Source: Puccinia triticina (taxonomy: Eukaryota; Basidiomycota; Pucciniomycetes; Pucciniales; Pucciniaceae). From it: 64,000 nt of DNA. The notes under the pieces are model-generated. The model had not been told where the DNA came from, did not search any database, and worked only from the letters and a program-made list of their open reading frames with translations. Positions 11,209 through 21,866 of the stretch are shown one piece after another. Numbering within the stretch: the stretch's first letter is position 1; every line of letters begins with the position of its first letter. The stretch is taken from assembly GCF_026914185.1 (NCBI RefSeq), contig NC_070564.1:1-64000 (forward strand). Direction: 5' to 3'. The position numbers were made by a program, and so were the translations under genes.

Positions 11209-11960
11209 TCGTCATTGTACATTGCCCCTTTGGATTTTTTTTGCACCTCCGCAACAAGGTTGCCTATTGAGTCCTTCAAGAGTTTGGTGTAAGACCTCGG
11301 CTCCGCAGCTTTATTCAGGCCGTCATCCTCTCAATCCCAAAGTCTCTTCCTGTTGTTCCTGGTAAGTGGGTCGGACACACCTTTGAGGGGTGGGGCACCC
11401 TTTGGATGTGAATTCAATTCAACCAAAGAGCCTGGTGAGCGGTTGGAAGACTCCACGCCATTTGCTGGTGGACAGAATTGAGATGCTGCAACTTCAAGGT
11501 TGCCAACAAAATCTGACCAGTTTGACATTGTCAGGGGATGATGGCGACCATCAGCACTTACACCATTATCAGGGACATGTGGTTGTGGGGCAGTCTTTGG
11601 AAGAGGAGGCGGTACAGGTGGTTTGGCGGCAGCTTTTGTTTTCCATTTTTTCTTTGGCGGCGGCTTTGCAGGCTGTGGCTGAGGAGGAAGGTTGCCAGGG
11701 CGGGGCCCAACCGGATCCGCACCCAGTTGATTTGGAGTGGATGGAAACGGGACACAAAACTGGAAAGAGTTTTTGGAGGGCTGAGGTGCTGCATTATACA
11801 AACCGGGGACGTGACCGCCAGGGGGTGGTGGTTGGTGCAATCTGGATGGCAGAGGCGCTCCATGATACAGAACTGAACCGTGGCTAGTGTTGGGTTGTGG
11901 AGCTGTGTAGTGCATTGTCTGTGGAGATTTGCACACAATGTGGGTCAGTCCTAGTTCCAA
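11209..11960 (-). pseudogene. 5' part of the gene interrupted by Ty3-1
   Basis: A 209-codon minus-strand frame (11960-11331) is Pro-rich and basic in the middle ('PPPKKKWKTKAAAKPP') and ends at a TGA at 11331-11333. The same frame is open again directly after that stop down to the element edge at 11209 ('LNKAAEPRSYTKLLKDS', 'VAEVQKKSKG'). It then continues in phase into 7178 and below once Ty3-1 and one 5-bp duplication are removed. The first residues before 'MHYTAPQPN' may be intron, as an acceptor-like CCACAG precedes that ATG. The TGA fits a CGA Arg codon changed by C to T. Function unknown. Confidence 0.55.
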
Positions 11961-12229
11961 CTAAATAAGAGGTGACACCAGGAAGAAACAATGATTACTT
12001 GCCTACAAGTGACATGAAAAATTACAAAGGCCCCTTTGTACTTTGCTATGTCACTTGCAGACAAGTGATCATTGTTTTTTCCTGGTGTGAATGCGTTGAA
12101 TTACCAAGTTGGTTGAAACTTTGAGGAGTGAGGTTGATCAAATGTAGTAGAGTTGGCAGGAGAGGGTGGAGAGGGAGTAGCGGTACTTGGAATCCAGAGG
12201 ACAGGTTTCATCCCTCCTGCGTGCCGCGG
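11961..12229. other. Intergenic, short inverted repeat
   Basis: An inverted repeat with arms 'ACACCAGGAA' and 'TTCCTGGTGT', extended by 'ATGATTACTTG' and 'CAAGTGATCAT', lies at about 11973-12087 and could be a small MITE. Otherwise nothing is recognised. Confidence 0.4.
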
Positions 12230-12633
12230 TGTGGTATGCTTTATGGTTACCCATCTAGCCCATTTCAAAAATTTCCTTTTTTCTCATATGTACACTCTCA
12301 AATCAACCAATACGGCAACACCACTGGATTCTACGGCCAAAACTACACAGGACACAATGGACAACATGTCTTACACCCCTCTGGACTACCAGTTACAACC
12401 CTTTCAAGACATCATCAGCCAGTTTCACACACACAAACACCATACTCAGGTCATGTAATCCGTTACATGAACCACACTTACCCAGGACATGTAATCCGTT
12501 ACATGGACCACCCTGACAGCTTGTCTAAACCTTTACACATACTTTACCTCATCAGCTGCACTCATTTCATTGTGCTATGCACATGTCATGCAGTGTTATG
12601 ATCACTTGATGCAGGCTTATGCAGTCTTATGCA

Positions 12634-13100
12634 CAACACTGGGTCGCTACGCTATTTCAGCGCTACGCGTTAGCGTAGCGGCAAAAAGTGCCCATCTATT
12701 TTGCATAGCGTTAGTGCGCTGTTAGCGCCGCTACGCTGCGCTAATTTTCAGCGGCGCTAACAGCGCGCCAATTCTTCGTTAGCGTTAGCGCGCCGCTACA
12801 GTCGCTACGCTACGCTGCGCTGCGCTACAGCGCTTTTAGCGGAAAAAAAGCCCTTTTTTCCCGCTAAAGGCGCTGTAGCGCAGCGTAGCGCGCGCTCTTT
12901 TACGCCCTGCATGCATAGCTTTAGCGCAAATGCGCGCATCTGCGCTAACGCTACGCTATCAGCTAAAATAGCTGCGCACCGCGTGCGCGTAGCGTTAGCG
13001 CATATGCGTGCAATTGCGCTAACGCTACGCTAAAAAATAGCGCATTCGCACTGCGCTACGCTACGCTAACTGCTATGGTTAGCGTAGCGACCCAGTGTTG
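12634..13100. mobile_element. TAGCG-rich MITE with perfect terminal inverted repeats
   Basis: 467 bp with ends CAACACTGGGTCGCTACG and its exact complement, flanked by the 7-bp duplication TTATGCA (12627-12633 and 13101-13107). The other copies of the host LTR lack the insertion. The interior is built almost wholly of overlapping TAGCG/CGCTA and GCGC motifs, so it can fold on itself at many registers. It has no coding capacity. Duplication length is nearest to hAT-like (8 bp), but the superfamily is not certain. Confidence 0.85.
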
Positions 13101-13715
13101 TTATGCAGGTGCATGCAGACTAGTGTAATAGGGGCTGCAGTCTGACAGTTGACAGATGACATCATGCAGGTGTCAAGATAGCAAAAACCCCTCATGCAGC
13201 TTGCAGATGACATCATTTGACAGGCCAGGCCAGCTAAAACACCTCACCTCCTGTCTCTCACTAGCTAAATTCTCTCATATGACATCATGACCTCATGTGA
13301 CCTGTCAACCACCAGCCAAAATACCTCATTGTAGTCTTCAAGGCAGCTAAAACCCCTCATTCTCTTGTTCCCCTGGAGTTAAAATCACTCACTATTTTCT
13401 ATTTAAGGAGGCTCTCCTCCCCCCAGTTGTAATTTCTCTCAGTAAACTACTTGCACTCAGCTTACCCCATAACAGTACAATACTTGCTCACTCTACAGTA
13501 TTAGCCCCTCTCTATATTGTGGTTTTACACCCTTACATACAAATTAAAACCTGATTACAACACTTACACTTCAGCTACATCACCATAACCCTTAAGCCAC
13601 CTGCTCAAAGTAGGCTATCTTTTTGATACACCTCCACTATCACTACATAAACCTTCCAATCGTAGATTGGGGGGCTTGTTTTAGTGTCTAGTGACCCAGG
13701 AAAGGCAGAGGTAAC

Positions 13716-14325
13716 TGTAAGGGTTCAGTGAACCCTCACTGGAAGGGTCGGTGGGACGGAGGGCCAAAGGCCAGGAGTCTATATAAAAGAATGATATTTC
13801 ACTAATGAGTCGTGAGAAGGGATGGAAAGGGGAACCTCGAGGTGAAGACCAGCTTGGGGAAAAAAGAGAGAATGAGAGCAGTCGAGTATTACAAGCTTAT
13901 ATAGTGGATCCTACAATGTAGATGCATATGCATATGTGCATCTAGCTTGACTTCTGTTTCAGTAAGGGAGAAACCCTTACAGTAACTGTAACCCCCCGCC
14001 TTCGGGGTGTCACAAGATGGATCACAGGATCCCAAACAGACCCATACTTAGTCCAACCATTCCCCCGCCCCTCCTAGTTCAGCAGAGATGTTCCTTCCAT
14101 CTCTCCTGAGCTAGGTGAGTCCGCCCAGTTTCCTCTTCTCTCTCCTTTCCTCTCAGCTTGTACATAGTCTAACAGAGATGTTCCTTCCATCTCTCCTGAG
14201 CTAGGATTGCGCAATCAAAAGAAACATTGGTTCCAGAAGTCCTCCCAAGGCCTCAGCCTTGTCCTCAGCCTTGTCCCCTTGCCCTTGTCATCGCACAGTG
14301 AAGCTCTCCTTGTTGAGAGCTTACA
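13716..14325. repeat. Solo LTR (610 bp) inside the older LTR
   Basis: TGTAAG...CTTACA termini with a perfect 5-bp duplication GTAAC (13711-13715 and 14326-14330). The uninterrupted sequence is present in the two Ty3-2 LTRs. Internally it has two copies of 'GAGATGTTCCTTCCATCTC', each followed by 'TCCTGAGCTAGG', reminiscent of the Ty3-1 LTR hairpin, so it probably belongs to a related gypsy family. Confidence 0.9.
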
Positions 14326-14593
14326 GTAACCTCATTCATCCCTTTCCGCACTCAGCAAAAGGTTCTCAGGAACACTTTTGAGCTTTACAGCGGGGCCGCA
14401 GAGCTGACTATGTGAGTTACATATGTACATGTATACATGAAAAGAGACCAAGTGTGAACATTTCTGACAATTTGAAAACCGGGCCAAGCGCCTATCTCAT
14501 AGCCCTGGGGCCCCGTCCCGGTGGACTACATGATAGCCACCTTTGGGTCTTCAGGGGTGCTTCCTAGTCAGCTGAAATTCATTTCGAACTGAG

Positions 14594-16851
14594 AGTACAC
14601 CACGGGTGCACTAAAAGTTTCCGAGGTGGTCTTGAGAACCAAAATGGTTGGATAGTGGTTTTTGGGACCAAATTGGTCTGAATTTGGTTTGGGAACCCAT
14701 TTGGTCACCAATTTGGTTCCCAAAACCATTTTGTGAGAGAATGACCACCGTCCTCTAAGAGATTTGGTTTTCATACCCAATCTCACAACTTTCTCCCAAA
14801 TGTTGTGGGATTGGTTCTGAAAACCAAAATGGTTGGTGTAAAGGATATCAAAACCAAAAAGATTGGCAGAGCAGTTCCCAGAACCAAATAAAAGTTCCCG
14901 GAAATATTTTTTGGAACTGTCCTGACATGGGCAGGCAGTTCTGAAAACTCAATTGTGGCATGCCAAGGACTGCAGGCTGTGCAGCCATTTATACCATTTG
15001 ATATATATTTGAAATCCCCCAGTTGCTTTCTCCGACCGGAGACTTGAAAATATTCCCCCAGTTGCCTCCATCTCAAACACTCAAAGACCTTTGTCCCTCT
15101 TCTTTGTAGGACCCCTTCTCTCTCAGCTTCTGTCTGCTTTAGATTGGGTAAAGTTCTGTGTCTCAGGATTTGCTCAAGAAGATGTTGTAACACGGCTTTG
15201 ATACCTAGGCTAAGAGGGCCAAGCTTGTCATGCGCACCATTGCCTCCAACTTGCCCATCATTGATCCCCTCTGGAACAAGGCCTTTTGCCGCTGGAAACT
15301 CCTCTCCTCCCTTGTTGGCCATTGCCCCTTTGACGACTCCTCCGGCAATGCTGGCATGTATGAATGTGTGCCGGCCCTTGGCGCCATCTCTGGTGAAGGC
15401 GTCCTGGTTCGTCTCTTCTCTCTCACACACACTCTCTGCTTTTCTTGTGGGCTCATTTGTTGGGATGCGAGATGCAGGAAAATACAAACACCTGGATCAT
15501 CATCTCCGGCCTCCTCACCTCCATCGCCTCCCTCCACAACACCTCGCATCCCAAACCCCGCCCGCCCCCGCTCAACCACTTCATCCCCTCCGACCTGCTC
15601 CACGACCGGTTCTATGCGCTGCCTGACCGGGCCTGGAAAGTGGGCCGGTAAATCCAGGTGCGTCGTCTCCTTCCACTCCCTCCTCCCCTCCCCTACCCCA
15701 GAGACTGATGACTGTGAGGGATGTGTGGGGAGAGCACAAGAGATGGTGGACCTGCTTGTTGCCAACAACCTGCGGATGCGCGAGGGCGTAAGACGCCCTG
15801 GGCACCAAGCTCCACACCGCCCTGTTCCCCATCCTGCTCAAAAACCACAAGTCCATTGTTGCCCATTTCTTCGAGCACAAGCGCGCCAAGCCGCAGAGCC
15901 CGTTCAGCCACTTCATCGAGCAGGCCATCTCAATGCTGCGCCTCTTCTTCAAGCGCATCGTCAAGCCCCTCGCCCCACGCTTATCTACAAGAAGGATCAG
16001 GCCCTGTGGAATGGAACGAGGATTGCCGTCAGTGTATCAACTGAAGAAGCGGCCTTGCCTACCGAGGATGAGATCCAAGAAAGAACAAACAAGCGAACGC
16101 AAGCTGGGGGACAAGGTACCACTGTGGATGACATAGAGAGCTAGTTTTTTTATGTGATACTGTCTTGATACTTTCTGCTGTTTACCATGCTCTTAAGTGT
16201 TCCATCTGCGGCTTCCGCGACATTAGGACTGCATTATTACCTTGTACTTGTTATAAACCATTGCACCTAGTACAAGAGGCAATCCAACAATCTACCTTTT
16301 TTGAAACCATTCTGCCAACAAAAAAGGTTTCAGTAAACGCCCAAACCAAAATGATTACAGAAATATTCTCTCTAACCAATGAGGGTTGGAGGAATATTTC
16401 TAGCTACCATAATGGTTCTTGATACCATTCGGCCAACCCATTCTGGTTATGCAAATTGATTGGCCAACCAGAATGATTCTTAGAACCATTTGGCCAACAA
16501 TTTCTGGTTATCCAAACCAATTGGCACGCCAAAATTGTTATCAAAACCATTTGGCCAACCGATTGTGGATATCCAAACGTATTTGGCAACCAAAATGTTT
16601 TTTGACACTATTGGCCAGACCAAATTGGTTTGGAAAACCATTTGAAGTGGTTGGAAGAATATTTCTCCAACCAAGATGGTTTTTGAGATATTTTCAGGAC
16701 CGTCTGAGGCAGTTCCAAGAATATTTTAAAAATATATGAAACCGGTTAGTCCAACTTGTTCCTCAGGACATCCAACACGTAGTGTATTGGAAATATTTTG
16801 AAAACCATTGAAATTGGTTTTCAAAATATTTTTTTGCACCCGTGGTGTACT
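14594..16851. mobile_element. TIR element with palindromic ends carrying a broken gene
   Basis: 17-bp terminal inverted repeats AGTACACCACGGGTGCA (14594-14610) and complement (16835-16851) bound 2.26 kb. Both subterminal zones (about 14615-14900 and 16300-16830) are packed with short palindromes of the AACCA...TGGTT type. I cannot find a convincing target duplication. No transposase is present; the core carries fragments of an unrelated gene. This resembles non-autonomous TIR elements that carry gene pieces, but the superfamily is unassigned. Confidence 0.7.
15223..16143 (+). pseudogene. Multi-exon gene fragment of unknown function inside the TIR element
   Basis: Coding-like plus-strand blocks are about 15220-15410 ('LPIIDPLWNKAFCRWKLL'), 15478-15651 ('NHFIPSDLLHDRFYALPDRAW') and about 15806-16137 ('LFPILLKNHKSIVAHFFEHK', 'AISMLRLFFKRIVKPLAPR'). 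They lie in different frames, and some joins look like introns (an acceptor-like GATGCAG at 15472-15478). The block between, near 15715-15800, is disrupted. The sequence is GC-richer than the flanking palindromic zones. I do not recognise a named family; it may be a lineage-specific rust gene taken up by the element. Confidence 0.4.
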
Positions 16852-17445
16852 TCCCAAGGTACTTTCAAAATTCAATTGGGATTGCTTCAATTCCAATCTG
16901 CTGCCACGTGATAGGCGCGTAGGTGGGGGGCCGCGGATGTATCCTTGGCCCTTTGTCTTTTCACTTTTTCAACAATGCTTAAAGGTTATGTAATCCCTTC
17001 TCATTGCCTAGGGTGGCCTGAGAGCTACTGTTGCAGCTCCCCGAGCCACTCAAGTATGGGATAAGGTGAGAGGATCTCTTTCTCCTCTTTCCCTTCCCCT
17101 CTCTTGACTACTACTCCGCGGAGTGTGTCACGGAGTGGGTTTGGAAGTAGAAAGAATGAGGAGGCATGCTCTACTACCTTGGTAGGTAATATGCCGCAGC
17201 CTCTTGCGAGATTATCTACACGGAGGTCTGAGCCCGACCCGCAACTCCAGGGCCTGGAGCCAGCTCAGACCTAACTCCCCCTTATCCTTGGTGACGCGTG
17301 TCTGAGATTCTCCCTTCACTCTAGGGCCTGGTTCTCAAGGGGCATCCTACAAGGAATACTCCCCCGGTGCCCTTTGCGTCATGTGTATCAAAAACATTTG
17401 CATAGGTTATATTACTAGTCATCACACCTTGTCTTCCTTCCATCA
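16852..17445. other. No gene; probable 3' end of the DIRS-like element
   Basis: Downstream of the RT/RNase H frame on the minus strand. A tyrosine recombinase would be expected here in a complete DIRS element, but no open frame of that size exists, so the element is either truncated or of another class. Confidence 0.35.
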
Positions 17446-19218
17446 TCAATCCTCCTCCGTCATTTGTGTAATCAACAGTTCAAGGTCCCTCGGGACCTCA
17501 ATCCGTAGCTGGTCGCGCTTCTGATGTCCGCGCCTAATCCCTCTAGAAAGCGTGTCTGCTCGGTTCTCTGCCGATGTCACTCGTTTTGCCACCAAATTTA
17601 TTTCAAATTCAATGAGAAGCTTCTGAATCTTTTTCCACTCATTGTTTACGAACCGGTCTTTTGATTTACGCTTCAGAACCACGCTTTCAGTGGAGGTATT
17701 GTCTGTCCATACGATGAAGGTTTTCCCTTTCCTTGCGCCTAGTTTCAGTAACATAAGGAGTCCGAGTCGCACCGCTACTGTTTCGAGTCTTGAGATCCTT
17801 TCTTCCTCTAGTTCTCCGTCTATACCCCTATCTAATTCGTCCATGGACCAAAGCTGGAACTGAGCCCACCTTCTTCCTATCAGCACTCTGATTCCATAGC
17901 TTGTCAACGCATCTCCCACCCATCCTATCTCTGTTGGTTCTTGGCGTGCTATGAGTCTTGTGTGGGTGAAATTATTGAGTGTCGACAGCCACGTGTGCAA
18001 GTCCTCCTCGGTGTCTTTCGGTATTGGGTGTTTCCGCTCTTTATGTACCCAGTTCTTCAACCATTGGTACAAGCTGCATAGATAACATCTGAGCTGCGGC
18101 AACATGTAAGAGACGTGGTTTAATCTTCCAGCGATGATCTCCACTTCCCCGTATGAAAAAGACGCGCCAAACTCGAGGAAGTACTTGATTTGTCCGATTT
18201 GCTTCGCAAGTTTTTCTTCTGGTAAGCGGACGGTTTTGTTGGTGCCGTTCCAAATGAACCCAACGTATTTTTGTTCCTCAAGAAACGGTGAGTATTTGTC
18301 CTTGTTTGTTTTTACCCCCAATTTGTCCGATCTTGCTACCACGTCTGTCATGAGCGTCAAGGAGTCCACTTTCTTGACGAATAGATTATCATCTACCCAC
18401 CGGAAGATTTGTATCACGTTAAATTCCGCTAAAATTATCTTTTTCCATGCGTCTGCCGGCCGTCCAAAGGAACCGCACCCTGCTACGCCTCCAAAGGTTA
18501 CCCGTGTGTCTAGCAATATCCCGTCGTTGAAGTCCTTCACCATCAAATATGGCCATTGGCTTGGGGCTGTTGGAATTTGGCGGTAAGCCTTTTCCCAGTC
18601 AAAGAGGGCCAAGAGTACCGGTTCCTTTTGATTCTTGAGGAAGGCTGCTACTGCCTCAAAATTGTCCCACGTTGTCTGGAAGTTTGCTGCGTCCACAAAG
18701 GAATTCACGGAGGGAATTCCAGCCCTGCCATGCGGGAACGATAAGTCGTTTATCGGCCTTAATGACCTGTCACCGTTCACGACCGCTCCGAGTGGGTTAG
18801 TTCAAAAGAATTCGAACCTTTCTGCTACTTTCTTGTGGCTAAAAGGACCAAACATCCTTTTGGCGTTTAATTCCTTTTGAATAGATTGCTCTATCTTTCC
18901 TTTTGCGATCATTGCGGATCCGTGGTTTGGCGGAATGTAGAAGGGGTCGCCTCCCGGTAATTGGTGTGGTGGAATCCCTTGGTCAAATCCATATCGAAAA
19001 CCCTGTATCACGTCTTGGTACTCGGGTAGCAAATTAGCGTTTGTGAGCGCCTCTTCCCATTTCCCTATATTCATTTCGCACGTCACACCAGTGGGCCACT
19101 CCCCGTCAGTTAGCTCGCTTGTTGACTTATCACCGGGGGACTTCAACTCCTCCGTTCCTTTAGCCTTGGGCAAGGGTTGCACCCGCTCACTGTCAAAACC
19201 CCAGAGGGAGGTACACAA
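17446..19218 (-). pseudogene. DIRS-like reverse transcriptase / RNase H, one in-frame stop
   Basis: One frame runs from 19218 to 17446 with a single TGA at 18799-18801. The N-terminal part has 'GFRYGFDQGIP' and an RT entry region. RT continues with 'LRPINDLSFPHG', 'LALFDWEKAYRQIP' and the catalytic box 'FRWVDDN' (x-V-D-D). An RNase H region has 'FIVWTDNTSTESVVL' and ends with 'ENRADTLSRG'. This RT type differs from the Ty3 elements nearby and resembles DIRS-type or tyrosine-recombinase retroelements of basidiomycetes. No integrase or recombinase is visible downstream, so class assignment is tentative. The stop fits an Arg CGA to TGA change. Confidence 0.6.
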
Positions 19219-19337
19219 ACCATGTTGTAATTTGAGTAACCGTGATCTTATTCATTGTTCTCTCAACCAAATTAGGAAAAGGGGAGAACAGATACAGGAC
19301 ATGTTTTTGACAAAAACAACTCATGAAATTTAGCTAA

Positions 19338-20195
19338 CTAATAATTCCGTGATTTACTGTATCCTCCGCTACCCCCTGTGCCCCCATTTCCGCTCCCACT
19401 CCCGCTCCCACTCGCGCTACTCCCGCCGGTCCCACCATGAGAACCTCCCACGTCACGTTCAACCTGTGCCGAGTTCCACCTACCACCCTTATAGCCGCCC
19501 TGTCTCTGATGTTGAGTCGTTCCGCTGGGGCCTTTTGGAGTATCTGGACCAGGTTTCGGGCCGCTTTTTGCTGATTGATGTTGAAGGTGAAGGGGGGTCT
19601 TAGTCGACTGGTTGTCCTTCTTTGCTGGAGGTTGGCCCGTGGTTGGGTCCCATCCAAACCGACACGCTCCGGCTGCGTATGGGTTGTCCGGGAAGTCCGT
19701 CTCTCCGAACCTGATTGCCTTTGCGTGGACGGTCAGGAGAATTTCTTTCCTGAGCATCAAAAAATTTGCAACTGATAACGTCCCGTTTGGTAATGCGACC
19801 CGGTGTGTTAAAGCGTTGTTCCGAACGTGAATGTCATACCTCAGTGCAGTCATATAGCCCTCTCTTCGGATAATCACATCGGCGTTCTGCTTGTGAGCGA
19901 CCAGCCAAGTTGCAAGGTTCACATGAGTGGGGATTTTCCGGACCGCTGAAAGGAACCCTTGATGGTTTATCAACCACTCCTGATAAGTTTGGAGATATTC
20001 GCTCGGGTAGGGATACCCCGTGTACCGATCTGCGTCACCGTTGTCCGATTTAACCCTCTTCTCTGCTGTGTGTAAGATGGCTTTGTCCTGCCATGCCTCA
20101 TTGAAGATGGTCAGGGGTAAGGGGGCTTTGAACGCAACTAGCCGACGCTCGAAGAACGGTGTGAATCGGAGGTTGTCATTGGTGGGGATGGCTGA
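19338..20195 (-). pseudogene. C-terminal part of the DIRS-like gag-type ORF
   Basis: The frame contains 'FTPFFERRLVAFKAPLPL', 'GYPYPSEYLQTYQEWL' and 'CRFGWDPTTGQPP', followed by a Gly/Ser-rich low-complexity tail. It is cut at 20195 by the 5' LTR of Ty3-2. The upstream part resumes at 40748, in phase if a 4-bp target duplication is assumed. The apparent ATG at 20252 lies inside the LTR and is not the real start. Confidence 0.6.
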
Positions 20196-21293
20196 TGTGG
20201 TATGCTTTATGGTTACCCATCTAGCCCATTTCAAAAATTCCCTTTTTCTCATATGTACATTCTCAAATCAACCAATACGGCGACACCATTGGATTCTACG
20301 GCCAAAACTACACAGGACACCATGGACAACACATCTTACACCCCTCTGGATCAGAAGATACAACCCCTTCAAGACACCATCAGCCAGTTTCACATACACA
20401 AACACCATACTCAGGTCATGTAATCCGTTACATGAACCACACTTACCCAGGACATGTAATCAGTTACATGGACCACTCTGACAGCTTGTCTACCCTCTAC
20501 ATATACTTTACCTCATCAGCTGCACTCATTACATTGTGCTATGCACATGTCATGCAGTGTCATGCAGTGTCATGCAGTGTCATGCAGTGCTATGCACACT
20601 TGATGCAGGCTTATGCAGTCTACTGCAGGTGCATGCAGACTAGTGTAATAGGGGCTGCAGTCTGACAGTTGACAGATGACATCATGCAGGTGTCAAGATA
20701 GCAAAAACCCCTCATGCAGCTTGCAGATGACATCATTTGACAGGCCAGGCCAGCTAAAATATCTCACCTCCTATTTCTCACTAGCTAAATTCCCTCATAT
20801 GACATCATGACCTCATGTGACCTGTCAACCACCAGCCAAAATACCTCATTGTAGCTTTCAGGGCAGCTAAAACCCCTCATTCTCTTGTTCCCCTGGAGCT
20901 AAAATGTCTCACTCTTTTCTATTTAAGGAGGCTCTCCTCCCCCCAGTTGTAATTTCTCTCAGCAAACTACTTGCACTCAGCTTACCCCATAACAGTACAA
21001 TACTTGCTCACTCTACAGTATTAGCCCCACTCTATATTGTGGTTTTACACCCTTACATACAAATTACAACCTCATTACAACACTTACACATCAGCTACAT
21101 TACTATAACCCTTAAGCCACCTGCTCAAAGTAGGCTATCTTTTGATACACCTCCACTATCACTACATAAACCTTCCAATCGTAGATTGGGGGGCTTGTTT
21201 TAGTGTCTAGTGACCCAGGAAAGGCAGAGGTAACCTCATTCATCCCTTTCCGCACTCAGCAAAAGGTTCTCAGGAACGCTTTTGAGCTTTACA
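20196..21293 (+). repeat. Ty3-2 5' LTR
   Basis: 1098 bp. It includes four tandem copies of CATGCAGTGT (about 20550-20588) and a TATA-like 'CTATTTAAGG' at about 20919. Open frames inside it are chance. Confidence 0.9.
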
Positions 21294-21866
21294 AGGGAGT
21301 CCCCAACGTGATAGAGGATTTCTATTTTGAACACGTGGCTTAACATATCTCTAACCACTGTTGCGAATTTTATAAGTACTCTTAGTGAATCTAAATTAGT
21401 TTGGTGGCAGGAAAACGTACCTGTTACATTAAAGTGAAGAAACATATCTCTGTCAAGACACTTTCCGATATCATTATAACGATCAGTCCTTAACATATTC
21501 CTAGTAGAACTCCGGATTAATTAGTTAAATACTTGAAAAATCATTTATAAGGTCAGGAGACGAGGACCAATTAGAACTGACGTATTTGTTGTGAGCGTTT
21601 AGGATATATATTTTAACTACCAGGTGGTAGCCGGCATAGACTCACTGCGGACAGATTTTAGTTGTGATAAACCTCTACGCATCTGAATATTTGAACAACG
21701 TATCATACTATTTAGTTTTTTTTAGTATTATTATTAGTTTAGTATAGTATAACCCCCCCAACTCGCCCTGGAAGAAACCCAGAGATCAAACCCCTTAGGA
21801 CAACTACTAGCAAATATTGAACGACTCATCTAACATAAAGAATCAGAAATCAGTTAAAACTCAGAC
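21294..21866 (+). other. Ty3-2 leader between LTR and gag
   Basis: AT-rich, with no open frame. It should contain the primer-binding site, but the sequence beginning AGGGAGTCCCCAAC does not start with the TGG expected for a full tRNA 3' end. Confidence 0.5.

Larger units (their letters stand above)
12230..14389 (+). repeat. Solo LTR of the Ty3-2 family, with two insertions
   Basis: Starts TGTGGTATGC, ends GAGCTTTACA, and is flanked by the 4-bp duplication GCGG (12226-12229 and 14390-14393). After removing a 467-bp MITE and a 610-bp solo LTR with their duplications, the length is about 1.07 kb, matching the two LTRs of Ty3-2 (20196-21293 and 39650-40747). It has one copy of a 10-bp CATGCAGTGT unit where the Ty3-2 LTRs have four. 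A promoter-like 'CTATTTAAGGAGG' is conserved. It is clearly older than the Ty3-2 LTRs. Confidence 0.9.

Noticed and set aside
20202..20665. Small protein-coding genes shared by 12.2, 20.2 and 39.7 kb
   Set aside because: The frames lie inside the Ty3-2 family LTR, shift between copies, and show no coding constraint.
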